This document shows positions 21,515 to 32,488 of a DNA stretch of 64,000 bases, piece after piece. Within the stretch, counting starts at the first letter, position 1. The number at the start of each line of letters is the position of its first letter. Both the position numbers and the translations under genes were made by a program. The stretch comes from Ustulina deusta (taxonomy: Eukaryota; Ascomycota; Sordariomycetes; Xylariales; Xylariaceae), in the NCBI GenBank assembly GCA_023159155.1, contig JAJNNX010000018.1, forward strand, positions 372,001 to 436,000, written 5' to 3'. Below the pieces are notes generated by a model. The model did no database searches and had not been told where the DNA came from. It worked only from the letters and a program-made list of their open reading frames with translations.

Positions 21515-23260
21515 CTAGGCTCCATAGAGGTCCTTATGAGCGGCCTTCAGCAGGTCCGCACCCTTCTCGGCAATCATGTACACCGAGTTTTGAATGCGAC
21601 AGTCGGGAATGATGGGGATGACCGAGGCATCTATGACCCGCAAATTTTTCACTCCGTGCACCTTGAGCTCAGGGTCAACCACGCCTTGGCGGATATCCTT
21701 GGAAAGGCGCGCAGTGCCGCAAGGATGGAACGCCGTCTGACATCGGTCGAGAACGGCGTGGCGCATGGCGGCATCGTCGTCGAGAGGCATGTCCCAGGGG
21801 TACTCCGAGACCACAATGTCCTTGAAGCTGTCTCCTTTGGTCAGCACGTCGTAGCTGAAGCGGATCCCCTCGCGCATTCCAATGATGTCCAGCTCGTCGG
21901 CAAAAAAGTTGAGGTTGATATTGGGCTGCACGAGAGGGTCTGCGCTGTTCAGCTTGACCTCACCAGCGGGGGAGATAGGCCGCACAAGGTCGACGACAAC
22001 ACTGACGTAGGAACCCTCCTTGGGAGTCGGGTAATGCCACTGGAAAGCGCTGCCGAACATGGAGACGAAGTCGAGCTCGAAGTGAGGCTGGCCCTCGGGG
22101 CAGAAGGGGTCTTTGCCACCGTTGGCAGCCTTGCGCTCACGGTAGAGAGCATCGCGTTCGAAGTAGTCGTCGATGCGAGGGAAACCTACAAGCTCGAGGA
22201 GACCGGAGCTTACAGGTCCCCGGCTGCTCTTCTTGTACGTCTCGATGGCCGCCGTGTTCTCGGGTCCTTTGCGAAGCACGTAGTCATCCATACAAAAGCC
22301 GTCCTTGACCCGTAGGACAAATGGGACGCCAGGGTGGTCGATTAGGTTCTGGCCAACGTGAGCAGAGTCAATGATGGTGCGGATTCCATGTTGGGAGAGG
22401 TGGTTCTTAGGCCCAATGCCAGAGAGCATGAGAAGCTTCGGAGACTCGAAGACGCCTTGGGATACGATGACCTCGCGAGTCGCATAGAAGTGGAGTTCGT
22501 TGCCCGTCTTGTCGATGACGGTGACGCCCTTGGCAGTCTGTTCCGTCTCATCGATAATCAGCTTCTTCGAATGTACCTCGGCTAGGATCGTGATGTTGGG
22601 CTTGTTCTTGACAAAAAGGAATGAACCCGATCTCTTTCCACGATAGATGGAGTCCACACAGTGGGTTAACCCAATCATCTCGCCGTCATAGATGTTCTCG
22701 GTAAGCTTGTGGCCCCGAGATAGCCAGGCTTGCGTGAGGCGCTCGCGGAAAGGGGCAAGCTCATCTAACAGCTCGGCATGTGAAATAGGCAGTGGCCCCG
22801 AGACACCCAATTTCTGTAGGTCCTTGGAATATAGCCCGTTGTCGTCATGGTAAGTAGCAGACTTGCGGAGGTACGGGAGTAGAGGATCCCATGTCCATTC
22901 CTCACCGCCGAACTCAGCCCAGTTGTCGAACGTGGGCTTGCAGCCGGGTATCCAGGTGAAATAGTTCAGGGACGAGCTGCCTCCTAGAACCTTGCCGCGG
23001 GTGTTGGGCTTCTCGATGCGCTCGTAATCGTCCCGCTTCACAATGGTGGTCTTGTATGCCCAGTCATACTGGCTACCTCTCAATGACATGGCCGACGATG
23101 GCGTGGTGATTTGATCGATCAGCTCAGGATGCGCGACTCCCGCTTCGAGCACGAGAATGCGAACGTTTGGGTTCTCGGCAAGTCTCCCTGCCACGACATT
23201 GCCGGCGGTGCCTCCACCAACAATGATGAAGTCGTAACGTGAACCGCCAAGGGGTGTCAT
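21515..23260 (-). CDS. GMC-family FAD-dependent oxidoreductase
   Basis: A single exon of 581 residues from ATG 23260, the usual length for glucose-methanol-choline oxidoreductases. The N-terminal FAD-binding motif is GGGTAG at residues 15-20, with the ribose-binding acid at Glu39 (LVLEAG). The GMC signature GKVLGGSSSLNY is present. The active-site pair is His512 (FHPCGTA) and Asn558 (RIQNSVY). This His/Asn arrangement fits alcohol, choline or aryl-alcohol oxidase/dehydrogenase members; the substrate cannot be told. There is no signal peptide and the C-terminus (LYGA) is not a peroxisomal signal, so an intracellular soluble enzyme is inferred. Confidence 0.92.
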   Translation of the reverse strand: MTPLGGSRYDFIIVGGGTAGNVVAGRLAENPNVRILVLEAGVAHPELIDQITTPSSAMSLRGSQYDWAYKTTIVKRDDYERIEKPNTRGKVLGGSSSLNYFTWIPGCKPTFDNWAEFGGEEWTWDPLLPYLRKSATYHDDNGLYSKDLQKLGVSGPLPISHAELLDELAPFRERLTQAWLSRGHKLTENIYDGEMIGLTHCVDSIYRGKRSGSFLFVKNKPNITILAEVHSKKLIIDETEQTAKGVTVIDKTGNELHFYATREVIVSQGVFESPKLLMLSGIGPKNHLSQHGIRTIIDSAHVGQNLIDHPGVPFVLRVKDGFCMDDYVLRKGPENTAAIETYKKSSRGPVSSGLLELVGFPRIDDYFERDALYRERKAANGGKDPFCPEGQPHFELDFVSMFGSAFQWHYPTPKEGSYVSVVVDLVRPISPAGEVKLNSADPLVQPNINLNFFADELDIIGMREGIRFSYDVLTKGDSFKDIVVSEYPWDMPLDDDAAMRHAVLDRCQTAFHPCGTARLSKDIRQGVVDPELKVHGVKNLRVIDASVIPIIPDCRIQNSVYMIAEKGADLLKAAHKDLYGA

Positions 23261-25991
23261 GGTGGATAAAGGTATGATGGTGTGAGATATGCAAGGCAGA
23301 GATGGGACTTAGAAAGAGTCGGTGTTGATATTGGTGTGTTGGGGAATGTCTGAAGATGTCTCTGGTGTCTGGTTCGACTGGGTAGAGCAGGAACTCGACG
23401 ATGATTTATAAGATTGTGCGAGCCATCCGCCTCCGTTGTTGCGTTTCCCATCGTGGTGTGGCTTTGGCGCTCGCCAGGCTTCTTCGAGCGCTTCGATGAG
23501 CTCTCCTCTCCAGCTCCGAGGCCTCTGGCACCGAGATAGCGAACAGCGTCGGGCTGCAGCATGCATGCAGCCAACCAGCCACGCATGGCAACCATAGCAT
23601 TTCGACCCTGAAAGTTGGGCCTCACGGCGTCTGGACTGGCTCTGACGATGCGAGACGGTGCGACACGAGAGCTCAGTGGCCGTTCGTTGGTGTTGGCTTT
23701 TCTGTTTCGGTATTCGGAGAGCACGGTGTGGCCGGCCATTCTCGGACTCTGAGTGGCTGAATAGTACTTCCCGAAACGGGACTTCATGTCGCTTACTGCA
23801 TATTTCTGCATCCATTGTTCAGGGAACTCGGGAATAAGCAACAACAGTATCCCGAGTTGTACAAACTCCTCTATGTAAGTACACAGACAAAAATGGCTAG
23901 TTCACCTACCTGGTAGGTAACCGGTTCAACCAATCGAATCCATATTCTCCATCGAGTATAGTAACATGATACCTTTTTTTCATTTACGAATATGGGACTC
24001 TAACACACGTGCATTCCTGTCTATCTTCCTTGTTATAGTGCCCTTTTGCCGACTTATCCATAGAGTAACTTATTGAAGCTGGAGGACTGGTACAATGTCC
24101 GGATCACGAACGGCTGCAGATCCCATACCAGTCAGTACCTATGTATAGATCTGCTAGCAGCAGCACTTGCAATTCGCAAGAATAGAAGCTATTCCAACCT
24201 CACACAGAGCGTGAAGGGCCGTATTACTATCGCAATCCTGGGAGCTGGGTGGCCGGACCATCACTCGGTCGTCTCCTCTTCCCGTCCCTAAATCAAAATC
24301 AAACGTGTAGCTAACTTCTCGATCAATTTCAACGACTCGATATCTCCCTCCTCTATGTTCATCAGTTCCTCTGTTCCAGCTGCTAGCATATCCGCCGCCA
24401 AAGCCGATAATGTACATCGATGAGCACATTATTCGATTGCTCATGTCGCCATACCACGCCCATGTCGTGCAGCCGAGCGACGTCTCCCCTATCCGCAAGG
24501 ACCACCTCTTCCACTGATCGAGCTCAACCGCGCTGGCCTTGCCGATACGGCCTAGGTTTGAGATCTCATAGGTCTCGACGTGCGACATTTACTCCTAGGC
24601 AATGCTGATCTGGCGACCGTCATTGGTCGATCCAAGAAGTCGCAGAAGCTTAGACATGCGGGGGGTATCTGTGTAAGCGAGACCCCGCGATCTTGAGCAG
24701 ACAGTCGAACCCTCGCTGCACGGCACGATGGCTTCAGTCATCAGACACCCTAAGTCCCTCGATCGAGGCGCTGTATGACGTCGGTGGCTTTGGTTAAGTG
24801 CCGGGTCAGATCTTTGACTTGATGAGTGTTTCTGAGTGATGAACGTGGATATAGTCGTCCTTGCGTACTCGTCATCCTCGGTGCGCCCCTACTAGAAGCG
24901 GCGTGGCCGAGGTTGTGATCCCGTTTGGATACATGGTAGAAAACCGATCTACCAGGTTCTGCTGTCTCGAGTATATGTAGCCCTACACCAGATTGCCTCT
25001 CACAGAACATTATCCACCATCTCTTCTATCACTCATACAGACATTGGCTTATGAGAGTTGCACCATCTCTCGAGTTGATTTTGCTTCCTGTGATAATTCT
25101 TAAATACCACGGAGAGCCCCCGCTTTGAAGGAAAAGCGACGATGAAAAATGCAGGAGATGGGTTGTGTGGCTATTAGTAAGGACCACCCTGGACATAGAC
25201 GGAAGAGCTTCAGAAGCCGTCGACAGACCCTGTAATCCATTGGCGCTGTAATACACCAATTTCCTGTATCCAGCCTAGTTAGCAGCTCATTGTACACCAT
25301 GGCAATGAAGTGATATGCTATCGACGCGGATGTACTAAATAGTGGTAGCACAACATCGCATACCTACCATATGTTGCTGATGTTGACTTAGGGTTGGCAT
25401 TACTTTGAGTTGATTGACAAGGGGTAAACCTGGATCCACTAGACTACTGCCCAGGTGCATGATGCATCAATGATGCTGGAATATAGTCTAACCACAGGAG
25501 GAAAACCATAGAACCAATGAGCGAGCCAAGCCAAGAGATCTCGAAGCGCAATACGGAATCCACCAGCCGAGATCATTAAGGCCGAACCATCCCCGCAACT
25601 GTAAATTCGGCAATGTACGTCATTCACCAGGGTTGGCCTGTTCGAGGTAATGGGTCTGCTACACCGTATCCTGGCCTCGAGTTGGGATGCTACCATTCAC
25701 AAGCGGCTCCAGCCCGACATGCATATCTGGAATGGCTACCTACAGTAGCATTCTAATGCTGACCGCGCATCCCGAACCTTCGCCTGTGTGGACGTTCCCA
25801 TCTCCCCGTGTCGCCGGTTGAAGACAACGGGGGATACGAACACCCCGAACCAAAAATCCAGCAGCATGCTTCTTAAGACGGCACTGGGCCGACCCCTCGT
25901 ACAACTCCCAAGTCAGTGGGCAGCAGTCAAAACAGGGAACCAACCCGTGCACAGTCTTCTCAACCCCATTCGCCACCAAGCTGCGGCCACC
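23261..25991. other. Divergent intergenic region
   Basis: 2.7 kb between the GMC oxidoreductase (-) and the DyP peroxidase (+). The part at 23261-23850 is the GMC 5' flank, with a TATA-like TTATAAATC on the minus strand at about 23402-23412. A possible gene remnant lies at 24154-24659 (listed separately). Otherwise nothing is recognised. Confidence 0.5.
24154..24659 (-). pseudogene. Possible gene remnant of unknown family
   Basis: The minus-strand frame ending at 24154 begins MSHVETYEISNLGRIGKASA and continues with ELDQWKRWSLRIGE, protein-like in composition. Just upstream, in the same frame, an ATG at 24659 opens 20 residues (MSKLLRLLGSTNDGRQISIA) that end in TAG, with a TAA two codons later. 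The two parts read as if one gene had been interrupted. I do not recognise the family and no intron fits the gap, so this may equally be chance. Confidence 0.3.
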
Positions 25992-26924
25992 ATGAGCCGA
26001 AGCCAGCCCGTCGACGCCGGCCTTACCAGGTCGGCGACTTTCCTGGTCTTCTCGGTCATGCCGACCGACGGCTCGACGCAGGCCGTCCGGGGCGTGCTCT
26101 CGAGCCTTCCCGACATCACCAAGAACATCTCCATCCGCGACGTCAACGCCAACCTGACATGCGTCGCGGGCATAGGCAGCCGAGCGTGGGATTCCCTAAC
26201 GCGGCTGCCCCGGCCGGCCGAGCTCCATCCCTTCCCCGAGGTCCGCGGCGCCAAGCAGACGGCGGTGTCGACGCCGGGAGACCTGCTCTTCCACATCCGC
26301 TCCGAGCGGCGCGACATGTGCTTCGAGCTGGAGCGGCAGCTGGTGGAGAGACTGGGCGACGCGGTCCGCCTGGAGGACCAGACGGCGGGGTTCCGCTACT
26401 TCGACGCGCGGGATCTCCTGGGCTTCGTGGACGGCACCGCGAACCCCGTGGGCGCGGCCGTCGCGGACGCCGTGGTGGTTTCCGACGGCGAGGCCGTCGG
26501 CGGCAGCTACGTCGTCGTCCAGAAATACCTGCACGACCTCGCGGCGTGGCGGGCCCTCTCGACCGAGCAGCAGGAGGCCATCATCGGCCGGACCAAGTCG
26601 GACAACGTCGAGCTCGAGGACGCCGAGGACGGGCGCCAGCAGGCGCACAAGACGCTCGCGACCGTCGAGGACGCGGCCGGCGCGGAGCACGCCGTCCTCC
26701 GAGACAATATGCCGTTCGGCGCCCCGAGCGCCGGCCAGTACGGCACCTACTTCATCGCCTACTCGCGACACCTGTGGGTCGTGGAGACGATGATGGAGCG
26801 CATGTTTCTGGGGCATCCGCCGGGATTGCACGATCGCATCTTGGACTTCTCGACGCCCGTTACCGGGACTACCTTTTTTGCGCCGTCACTCGGCAGTCTG
26901 AAAGCCCTTGGGGACGAGGAGTGA
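25992..26924 (+). CDS. DyP-type (dye-decolorizing) peroxidase
   Basis: 310 residues from ATG 25992, which has a strong context (CCACCATGAG). The diagnostic motif GFVDGTANP carries the distal Asp (GxxDG), and the C-terminal DyP region is complete (DNMPFGAP...GTYFIAYSRHLWVVETMMERMF). The length and lack of insertions fit the compact type-B/P class, which resembles bacterial DyPs. These haem peroxidases oxidise dyes and phenolics with H2O2. The frame stays open upstream: an earlier ATG at 25866 would add about 42 residues rich in Arg, Leu and Gln and poor in acids, resembling a mitochondrial presequence. There is no intron. GC content is clearly higher than the flanks. The 3' end converges with the DUF3468 gene 82 bp away. 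Confidence 0.9.
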   Translation: MSRSQPVDAGLTRSATFLVFSVMPTDGSTQAVRGVLSSLPDITKNISIRDVNANLTCVAGIGSRAWDSLTRLPRPAELHPFPEVRGAKQTAVSTPGDLLFHIRSERRDMCFELERQLVERLGDAVRLEDQTAGFRYFDARDLLGFVDGTANPVGAAVADAVVVSDGEAVGGSYVVVQKYLHDLAAWRALSTEQQEAIIGRTKSDNVELEDAEDGRQQAHKTLATVEDAAGAEHAVLRDNMPFGAPSAGQYGTYFIAYSRHLWVVETMMERMFLGHPPGLHDRILDFSTPVTGTTFFAPSLGSLKALGDEE

Positions 26925-27006
26925 CGGGGGATGGGTCTATGTATTATTATGTTTTTCCTTTCTATCGTTCTACGGCGGCATGCAGCTATCTACCCGTGTA
27001 TCTTCT

Positions 27007-28795
27007 TCAGTGGCCTTCTATACATGCTAGGAGACTGTCTGGGGTCCAGTCGTAGTCAAGGGTGGTCCGAGCATCCATCAGGGCTTGGCAGAGGATCTGC
27101 AGCATACATCTCTCTACGCCTCTCCGGGCCTCTCCGCTCATCGAACCGAGGATGTTGGTCAGGTCTAATGCGTAACGCAGTTTGTTGGGAGGGGTCTGTG
27201 CCGCGATGGCGCCGTGGAAGAGGCATTGGGATAGGTTTTGAATAGACCCTTGCCACTGGGCATAGCTCCGGGCGAGGCATTGGTCGAAAGACGTAATCGA
27301 ATAGTTGTGGTGAAAATCCATGGGCACCGGGCTGCCGAAGTCAGATTGCGAAACTGAACCTTGAAGTATGACGCAGATGTAGAAGAGACAGGCTAGTCGG
27401 GTTCGCTCCCGTTCGTTGATGTCACCCTCGGTCTGGAGGTCTTCGTCGTGTAGATATAAATCGGACTTGACTACGAGTAAGGCATCTCGTATAAATGCGT
27501 AGTGAGCCAGCCCGTGGTTGTATATCTCGGGCGAGTTGCCCAGGAACGTGCGCATGTCCTGCATGAACGAGAGCAGCCAAAGGCAACGGGTCTTGTACAG
27601 ATTTCCCAAATGTCCCAGGACGGGATGGGCGGCCACAGATTGCTGCGAGATTTCTCTTAGTTGATTGGAACTGTCAAACCATGACGGCCTAGTCATCAAC
27701 GTTACGCTGCTCATTGGCGCTATTAGTGGCACGACTACAGAGGGGAGGAGGAGAGTCATGAGACTCACAGGAAGGTAGTTATTTCAAGCCTCCAGTTGCT
27801 CTGTAGTGTTGTGATGCCGCCTCGCGCCTCAATGATCTGCAATAATCCATTATGGTGAATACGCCACTCGACCTCCGATCCCCAATATCTCTAAGTGTGT
27901 TGGGATCAATATCAGTGTCTCGTCTCTCTCTACGGATTAGATTATAAGGGGCCCTTGTAGCCTTACCTCAAACGATAAGAGCCTCAAAATTGCTGCAATC
28001 GTATCATCACTCAGCGCAAGAGCTGGGTCCCTGGCCCAGAATTGCACGATTCCTACGGCCTCGACCTTGAATCGCACTGCTTCATTGGAGACCGGAAAGC
28101 CCTGCATACGAGCAAGGTGTGCCGCGGAGTGAGCCATGATTGCATTGAAAGACGCGGCATTCGACAGGTCCAAGGGAAACCAAACATCGCGCATGGGGTT
28201 GAACGTCGACGTATGGATATTGAACATCATGCCGGCAAAGGTGCTGAGCCCTGTGATCGACGGAGTTAGGCATGGCTGCTAGGACTTTCATTTGTAGACT
28301 GCTCACAGCGACAATGTTTGAGGACGTACAGTGGTGCAGAAGCCTGTGGTGTTGTGAAGTGAGCTTGACAGGGAAGCGGTCAAAGGGATCTAGACGGCTG
28401 GACCCGAGAGCGATATTCATTCTCGATAAAGCCTGTGCCGGTATTCCCTCCAGCCTGCCTGAAGCAATTCCACTCGGCGGGACGGAAGGGTCTCTTGGAC
28501 TCTGGTCGGGTGAGTTTGCTACGTCTTCTTCAGGTGCCTCGCGGGAATCAAGGTGTGGTTCTGACGTTAGTGGTATCTGTGAGGTCCCGGCATCATCTGA
28601 AGAACTGCCAGGGCCGGGCAGAATTGCCCTCGGTGGTCTCTGTTCTTGCTCTTCTCGTTCCCTTCGCTGCCTTTCCATTCTCTGTCGACGTTGTCTCCAA
28701 TGGGCGCGTATTACATGACTGCGTCCCTCACGGCTATTGTCCTCGGTGATAAAAGTATATGTTGGCGGGGTATCACCCGCTTCCGAAGAAGACAT
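27007..28795 (-). CDS. DUF3468 fungal transcription-factor-like protein
   Basis: Four exons: 28795-28330, 28250-27967, 27836-27769 and 27709-27007 (or from 27706), about 506 residues. The first intron (79 nt) has GTACGT, a CTAAC branch and ACAG; the second (130 nt) has GTAAGG...TTGCAG. The N-terminus ends its first block with ITEDNSREGRSHVIRAHWRQRRQ, the typical start of the DUF3468 (fungal transcription-factor-like, tachykinin-family) proteins, which lack an N-terminal Zn2Cys6 cluster. The helical middle homology region follows (HSAAHLARMQG, then TRLACLFYICVILQG). A nuclear regulatory role is inferred from the family only. It lies between the DyP peroxidase and the P450, and a pathway-regulator role for either is possible but unsupported. 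Confidence 0.75.
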
Positions 28796-29568
28796 GCTAA
28801 TTCACTTGGTGAAGCGTTGCGAGTACGCCGTAAGGATGCGAAGGGTAGAAGCTGACACACGCGGGCCATACACTCTCTGTCGTGGGTGGGTCATCATGGC
28901 CTCTCAGCAACACACATACGTGTATATATAGAGAGAGAGAGCCTCGCCAGGTGCAATCTGATTGTGTCTGGCGGGCCGGTTATTGCAAGCTCGGACTAGG
29001 CGGAGGATTCGCCCGTCGGCGTTTCGTGCATTAACTTTTTCTACATGCCGAAATACGGTTGTTGAAAGATGAGATGCTTGGATGATATTCCAGTGTTGAA
29101 CCATCGCATGCATTCCCTGATCCGATGTCACCGCCGTGAGTAAACAAGCGAACCAAGCTACATCATTGAATAGGCATAGCAAAATTTTACTTCGGAGCCT
29201 GTCGGGGAAGATGCCGAGCGAACACCAAGGCCAATCACATTCGTTATGATAGCATCTGGCAGTCGTCTCACCTACCAAGCATCTTTGATAAGTCTTGGTG
29301 TCTGGCAACTTGTTGGTTTGGACCTCGACCGCTATCGTCTTCCAGGTGCGAATGTGAAGGTCAAAGAGCCGGGACCCAAACGAGACCAAGTTCCACCGGC
29401 TTTTCCGGAGAGTGTCCTCTGCACTCACTGGTGGAGCTCGCGTTGCCAAGACATTAAAGATACGAAAATTCCGAACAGATTTGAAGTTGTCTATAATTAT
29501 CTCATCTAATATTGCACACGATACCCGATTTCCAGCCAAGTTACATCATGGGAATAAATTCTCGCCAG
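28796..29568. other. Intergenic with one long open frame
   Basis: Promoter of the DUF3468 gene and 3' flank of the P450. A minus-strand frame at 28904-29539 stays open for 211 codons but starts with TTG and has no recognisable motif. A (GA)n run is at about 28929-28941. Confidence 0.5.
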
Positions 29569-31283
29569 TTATGCATTCGTCCGCGGTGGCCACTTTACGC
29601 GACGTTCCGCTCGTACATAGAGGTTGTTTGGTCTTATCAATTGAAACATCGGGTCATAGTCAACGGGACCATCCTCGGCTAGAGTGAAGTTGTATCGGTA
29701 GACCAGCTTTGGCAAGAACGTCTTAATCTCCATTAATGCGAAGTTGAAGCCGATGCACATCCGAGGTCCCGCTGCAAAAGGGATATAAGAGCCGTTGGGT
29801 CGGCTCTTCACCTTGTCCGTGTCCCATCTATCAGGGTCGAATCGCGCTGGATTGTCCCATAGCGCCGTGTTGTTATGGATGTGGTGAATTGCAGGGATCA
29901 CGATGGAGTCTTTCGGAAGCTTGTAGCCTCCTGGCAATATCATGTCGACCTTGGCAGTCCGAGCTGGCTGATATGATGGGTTGTGTCGACGTTGCGTCTC
30001 CTTGATGTATTTGTCGAGGAATGTGAGTTTGCCGATCAGGTCGGCGTCCATCTGTGTATCCTCATCGATGTCATTGTCGACAAGCTCCTGCAAAAGCCGC
30101 TCCTGCATCCCTGGGTACACCACTAACCCATAGATGAGCCAAGACAGCAAGCTGGAAGTCGTAGTAAAGCCAGCGCCGGTTGCAACGACGAGTGGCTCAA
30201 GCATTCTCTCCTTGGGTAGCTTATTGCCTTTATTGTCGACTGCCCGGCAGATGTAGTCAACCATGTTTTCAGCCTTCAGAGCTGCCTCTTGGAGGTCGAG
30301 ATCCTCCTCGCCTCTGGCCGCCTTTTTAACCGACTCTGTAAGCAATTCCTCAACGCGTCCTTGGATATCTCTCAGCCTCTTAGGGTCGCCGAATGGGAGC
30401 TTGGCATACCAGCTGCCCATCGATGAGATCCTCTTGTTGAGTTCCAGGGACTCTGCAATCATCCTAACCATCTCGTGTGGTGGGGCATCCACAGAGGTGA
30501 AATGCTCAAAGTCCATTCCAAGCATGAGTTTTCCCACGGCTTGGGCACCGAGCTTCAGCATGTAAGGATAGACATTCCATGCTTCTTCTCGCTCGTCTAG
30601 CTCATCGAAGACTCTGAAGCTGTCTTCTACCGTCTTCTGCATGGTTGGGGCGTAGTGACGCACAGCTTTGGGTCCCAAGGCAGGGGGCAAAAACTTGTGC
30701 GCGGTCCTCCATTCCTCTGTGTCCGTGTCGCCTAAAAAGACACCTGCCTCCTTGTTCTTGATGGGATATAGGGGATGGCCTTTGATCATACTCTTCGTAA
30801 AGAAGTCGCTCTCGGAGAACACGATATTTGAGAGTTTGGGCTCATTTGTGGAATATATGGTACTCCCAAAATTCGTCGTCTTTATTAGCGGGCCATAGTT
30901 GTCAAAGAGACGCTGGTGGTTTCCAAGGTGGTCTGGGTAAACTTCGAAGTAATTTCCTACGTAAGGCAGCCCCTTCGGTCCAGGAACCTCGCGAACAGCC
31001 TTGCCATCAATACTGATAGCCACTGGGTCTTCGGAGGATAAGATGTCGGCTACGGTGGTCAAGAAGGTGTCTTGAGACGCAAACCCAATCCCTTGAAAAC
31101 GGATCAGTCTACAGGCTACTAAGTGGGAAAGACTGTGCAGTGTGACATACCCCGAGCCTCGACGATGGCAAAATGTGAGGCGACTAGGTGTTGAAGACCT
31201 TCTTGGTCGATCTGCGGGGGGATTTCGATTTCCCGGGCACTCGCCGGGCTCTCACCCAGAAGATAGAACTGCTTTGTCGACAT
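29569..31283 (-). CDS. Cytochrome P450 monooxygenase
   Basis: Two exons, 31283-31151 and 31091-29569, with a 59-nt intron whose removal reads IVEARGIGFASQDTF; 551 residues. The haem-binding loop is FAAGPRMCIGFN with Cys490, the K-helix ExxR is ETQR, and the aromatic region is FDPDRW. The I-helix reads GAGFTTTSS: the usual acidic residue before the conserved Thr is replaced, as I recall for this fungal family. There is no N-terminal membrane anchor; the first about 85 residues form a soluble prodomain-like segment (REIEIPPQID...VAISIDGKAVRE) before GPKGLPYVGNYFEVYPDHLGN. The ending RRVKWPP is family-typical, so the gene is complete. It is divergent from the cytochrome b5/b5-reductase gene and may use it as redox partner (inference). 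The substrate is unknown. Confidence 0.93.
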
Positions 31284-32488
31284 GGTAAAGTTGTGGAATA
31301 TCAAGGAGTTCTGGGTAGGGCCTGGCTGCACTGTGTTGCTGGCTGGTCGCTCATGGCATGAGAGGCCAGCACTGTTATATTTATTCCATCCATGATGGGG
31401 TTTGGGACTTGAAGAAGCCGACTTTCTCTTTCGCTCTATCGCTCTTGCAATCCTTCGCCGACGCTTACATGATATGGCATGACGATACACACCAAGACTG
31501 CCGAGGCAAGTTCTGTAAGGAGTTAGGGTAATGTGTTGGAGGAGAGCCGGTCTTGAAGACCCTCTTATTTAAGCCGGCTTGGCGCTTTTTACTTATCTCT
31601 CTCTTTTTTTTTTTCTCCTCTTTTTTTCTCTCCCCTTGCCAGGTATCATTTCCCATTCGCTCAACGAGGTTATAGGTGTACGCTTATTAAGATACCCACT
31701 AAAACACGCCGCGTTCCCTAGAGCTAGATACTAGAAGTAGGTACCGAAGAGGTAGATAGGTAAATTGTAGGATCACCGTGGAAACACTTCAACATTAATG
31801 AACGCAATGCAGAAAACGACATGTAATGACACTCGAAGATCCAGCCATAGTGACAGGAAGTTAAAGGAGACAGCCAAATAGGTAGTATACGACTATCGGC
31901 AAATTTGACCATTATGCTGTCACCGCCTTACTTCAGCCCTATAGGACGCAGGTAATACCTTTAACAACGTAGGTACACTAGTGGACGTAGGGTACCTTAC
32001 CTACATTAAGTAAGTAAGTATCTAGTGCTTACAGGTTTATTAAAAGATCGCTTTTAATTCGTGCATTGGCAGTCCACTATCCACAAGCTAGTGTCCACTA
32101 CCGGTTTTCAACAGAGCGCGTGGCAGCGTGCCATTAGTCTTCGGCGACAGCGCCACGCCTCGGAGATTGCCGACCCGCTCTGCTGGCTCCGTCCCGGTCG
32201 ATGATCCGCTTCAAAACGATGCCTAGGCTGCCATACTCTAGCTCCGCTAAAGCATTCGTGAACCTCGGCACGCACTGGACATATCCTAACTTGCTATAAT
32301 AGCGCACTCCGACATACCGCTATTTGTAAGACACAATGGCCGGCGATGATCAAGACGCGAGCACGAGCTTGGGCGGTTTAAAAGGCAGAGCCGATTCCTT
32401 CGACTGAGCGACTGAGCGACTGAGCGAGTTCGGTGCCCTTCCAAGATAGCATATATTAGTCACTGCACAGAGAAAGTCTCGAAACGAG
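31284..32488. promoter_or_regulatory. Divergent promoter, P450 / cytochrome b5 reductase
   Basis: 1.2 kb between divergent start codons at 31283 and 32489. A TATA-like element (AAATATAAC on the minus strand at about 31372-31382) lies about 90 bp from the P450 ATG, and TTTAAAAG at about 32377-32385 lies about 105 bp from the reductase ATG. Pyrimidine-rich tracts occur at about 31595-31635. An 8-bp tandem repeat sits at 32401-32428. Confidence 0.4.
32401..32428 (+). repeat. 8-bp tandem repeat
   Basis: CGACTGAG is repeated three times plus a partial copy, in the probable 5' UTR of the cytochrome b5/b5-reductase gene. Confidence 0.9.

Noticed and set aside
21536..22315. A 259-codon plus-strand frame over the GMC oxidoreductase
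   Set aside because: Antisense shadow; the minus-strand frame has all GMC motifs.
23257..23844. A 195-codon minus-strand frame upstream of the GMC gene
   Set aside because: It lies in the promoter/5' UTR, has no ATG-supported motif and overlaps another equally long frame.
25916..27055. A 379-codon frame on the plus strand overlapping the DyP gene
   Set aside because: It is a GC-rich shadow frame with Arg/Gly/Ala-biased composition; the DyP frame carries the conserved motifs.
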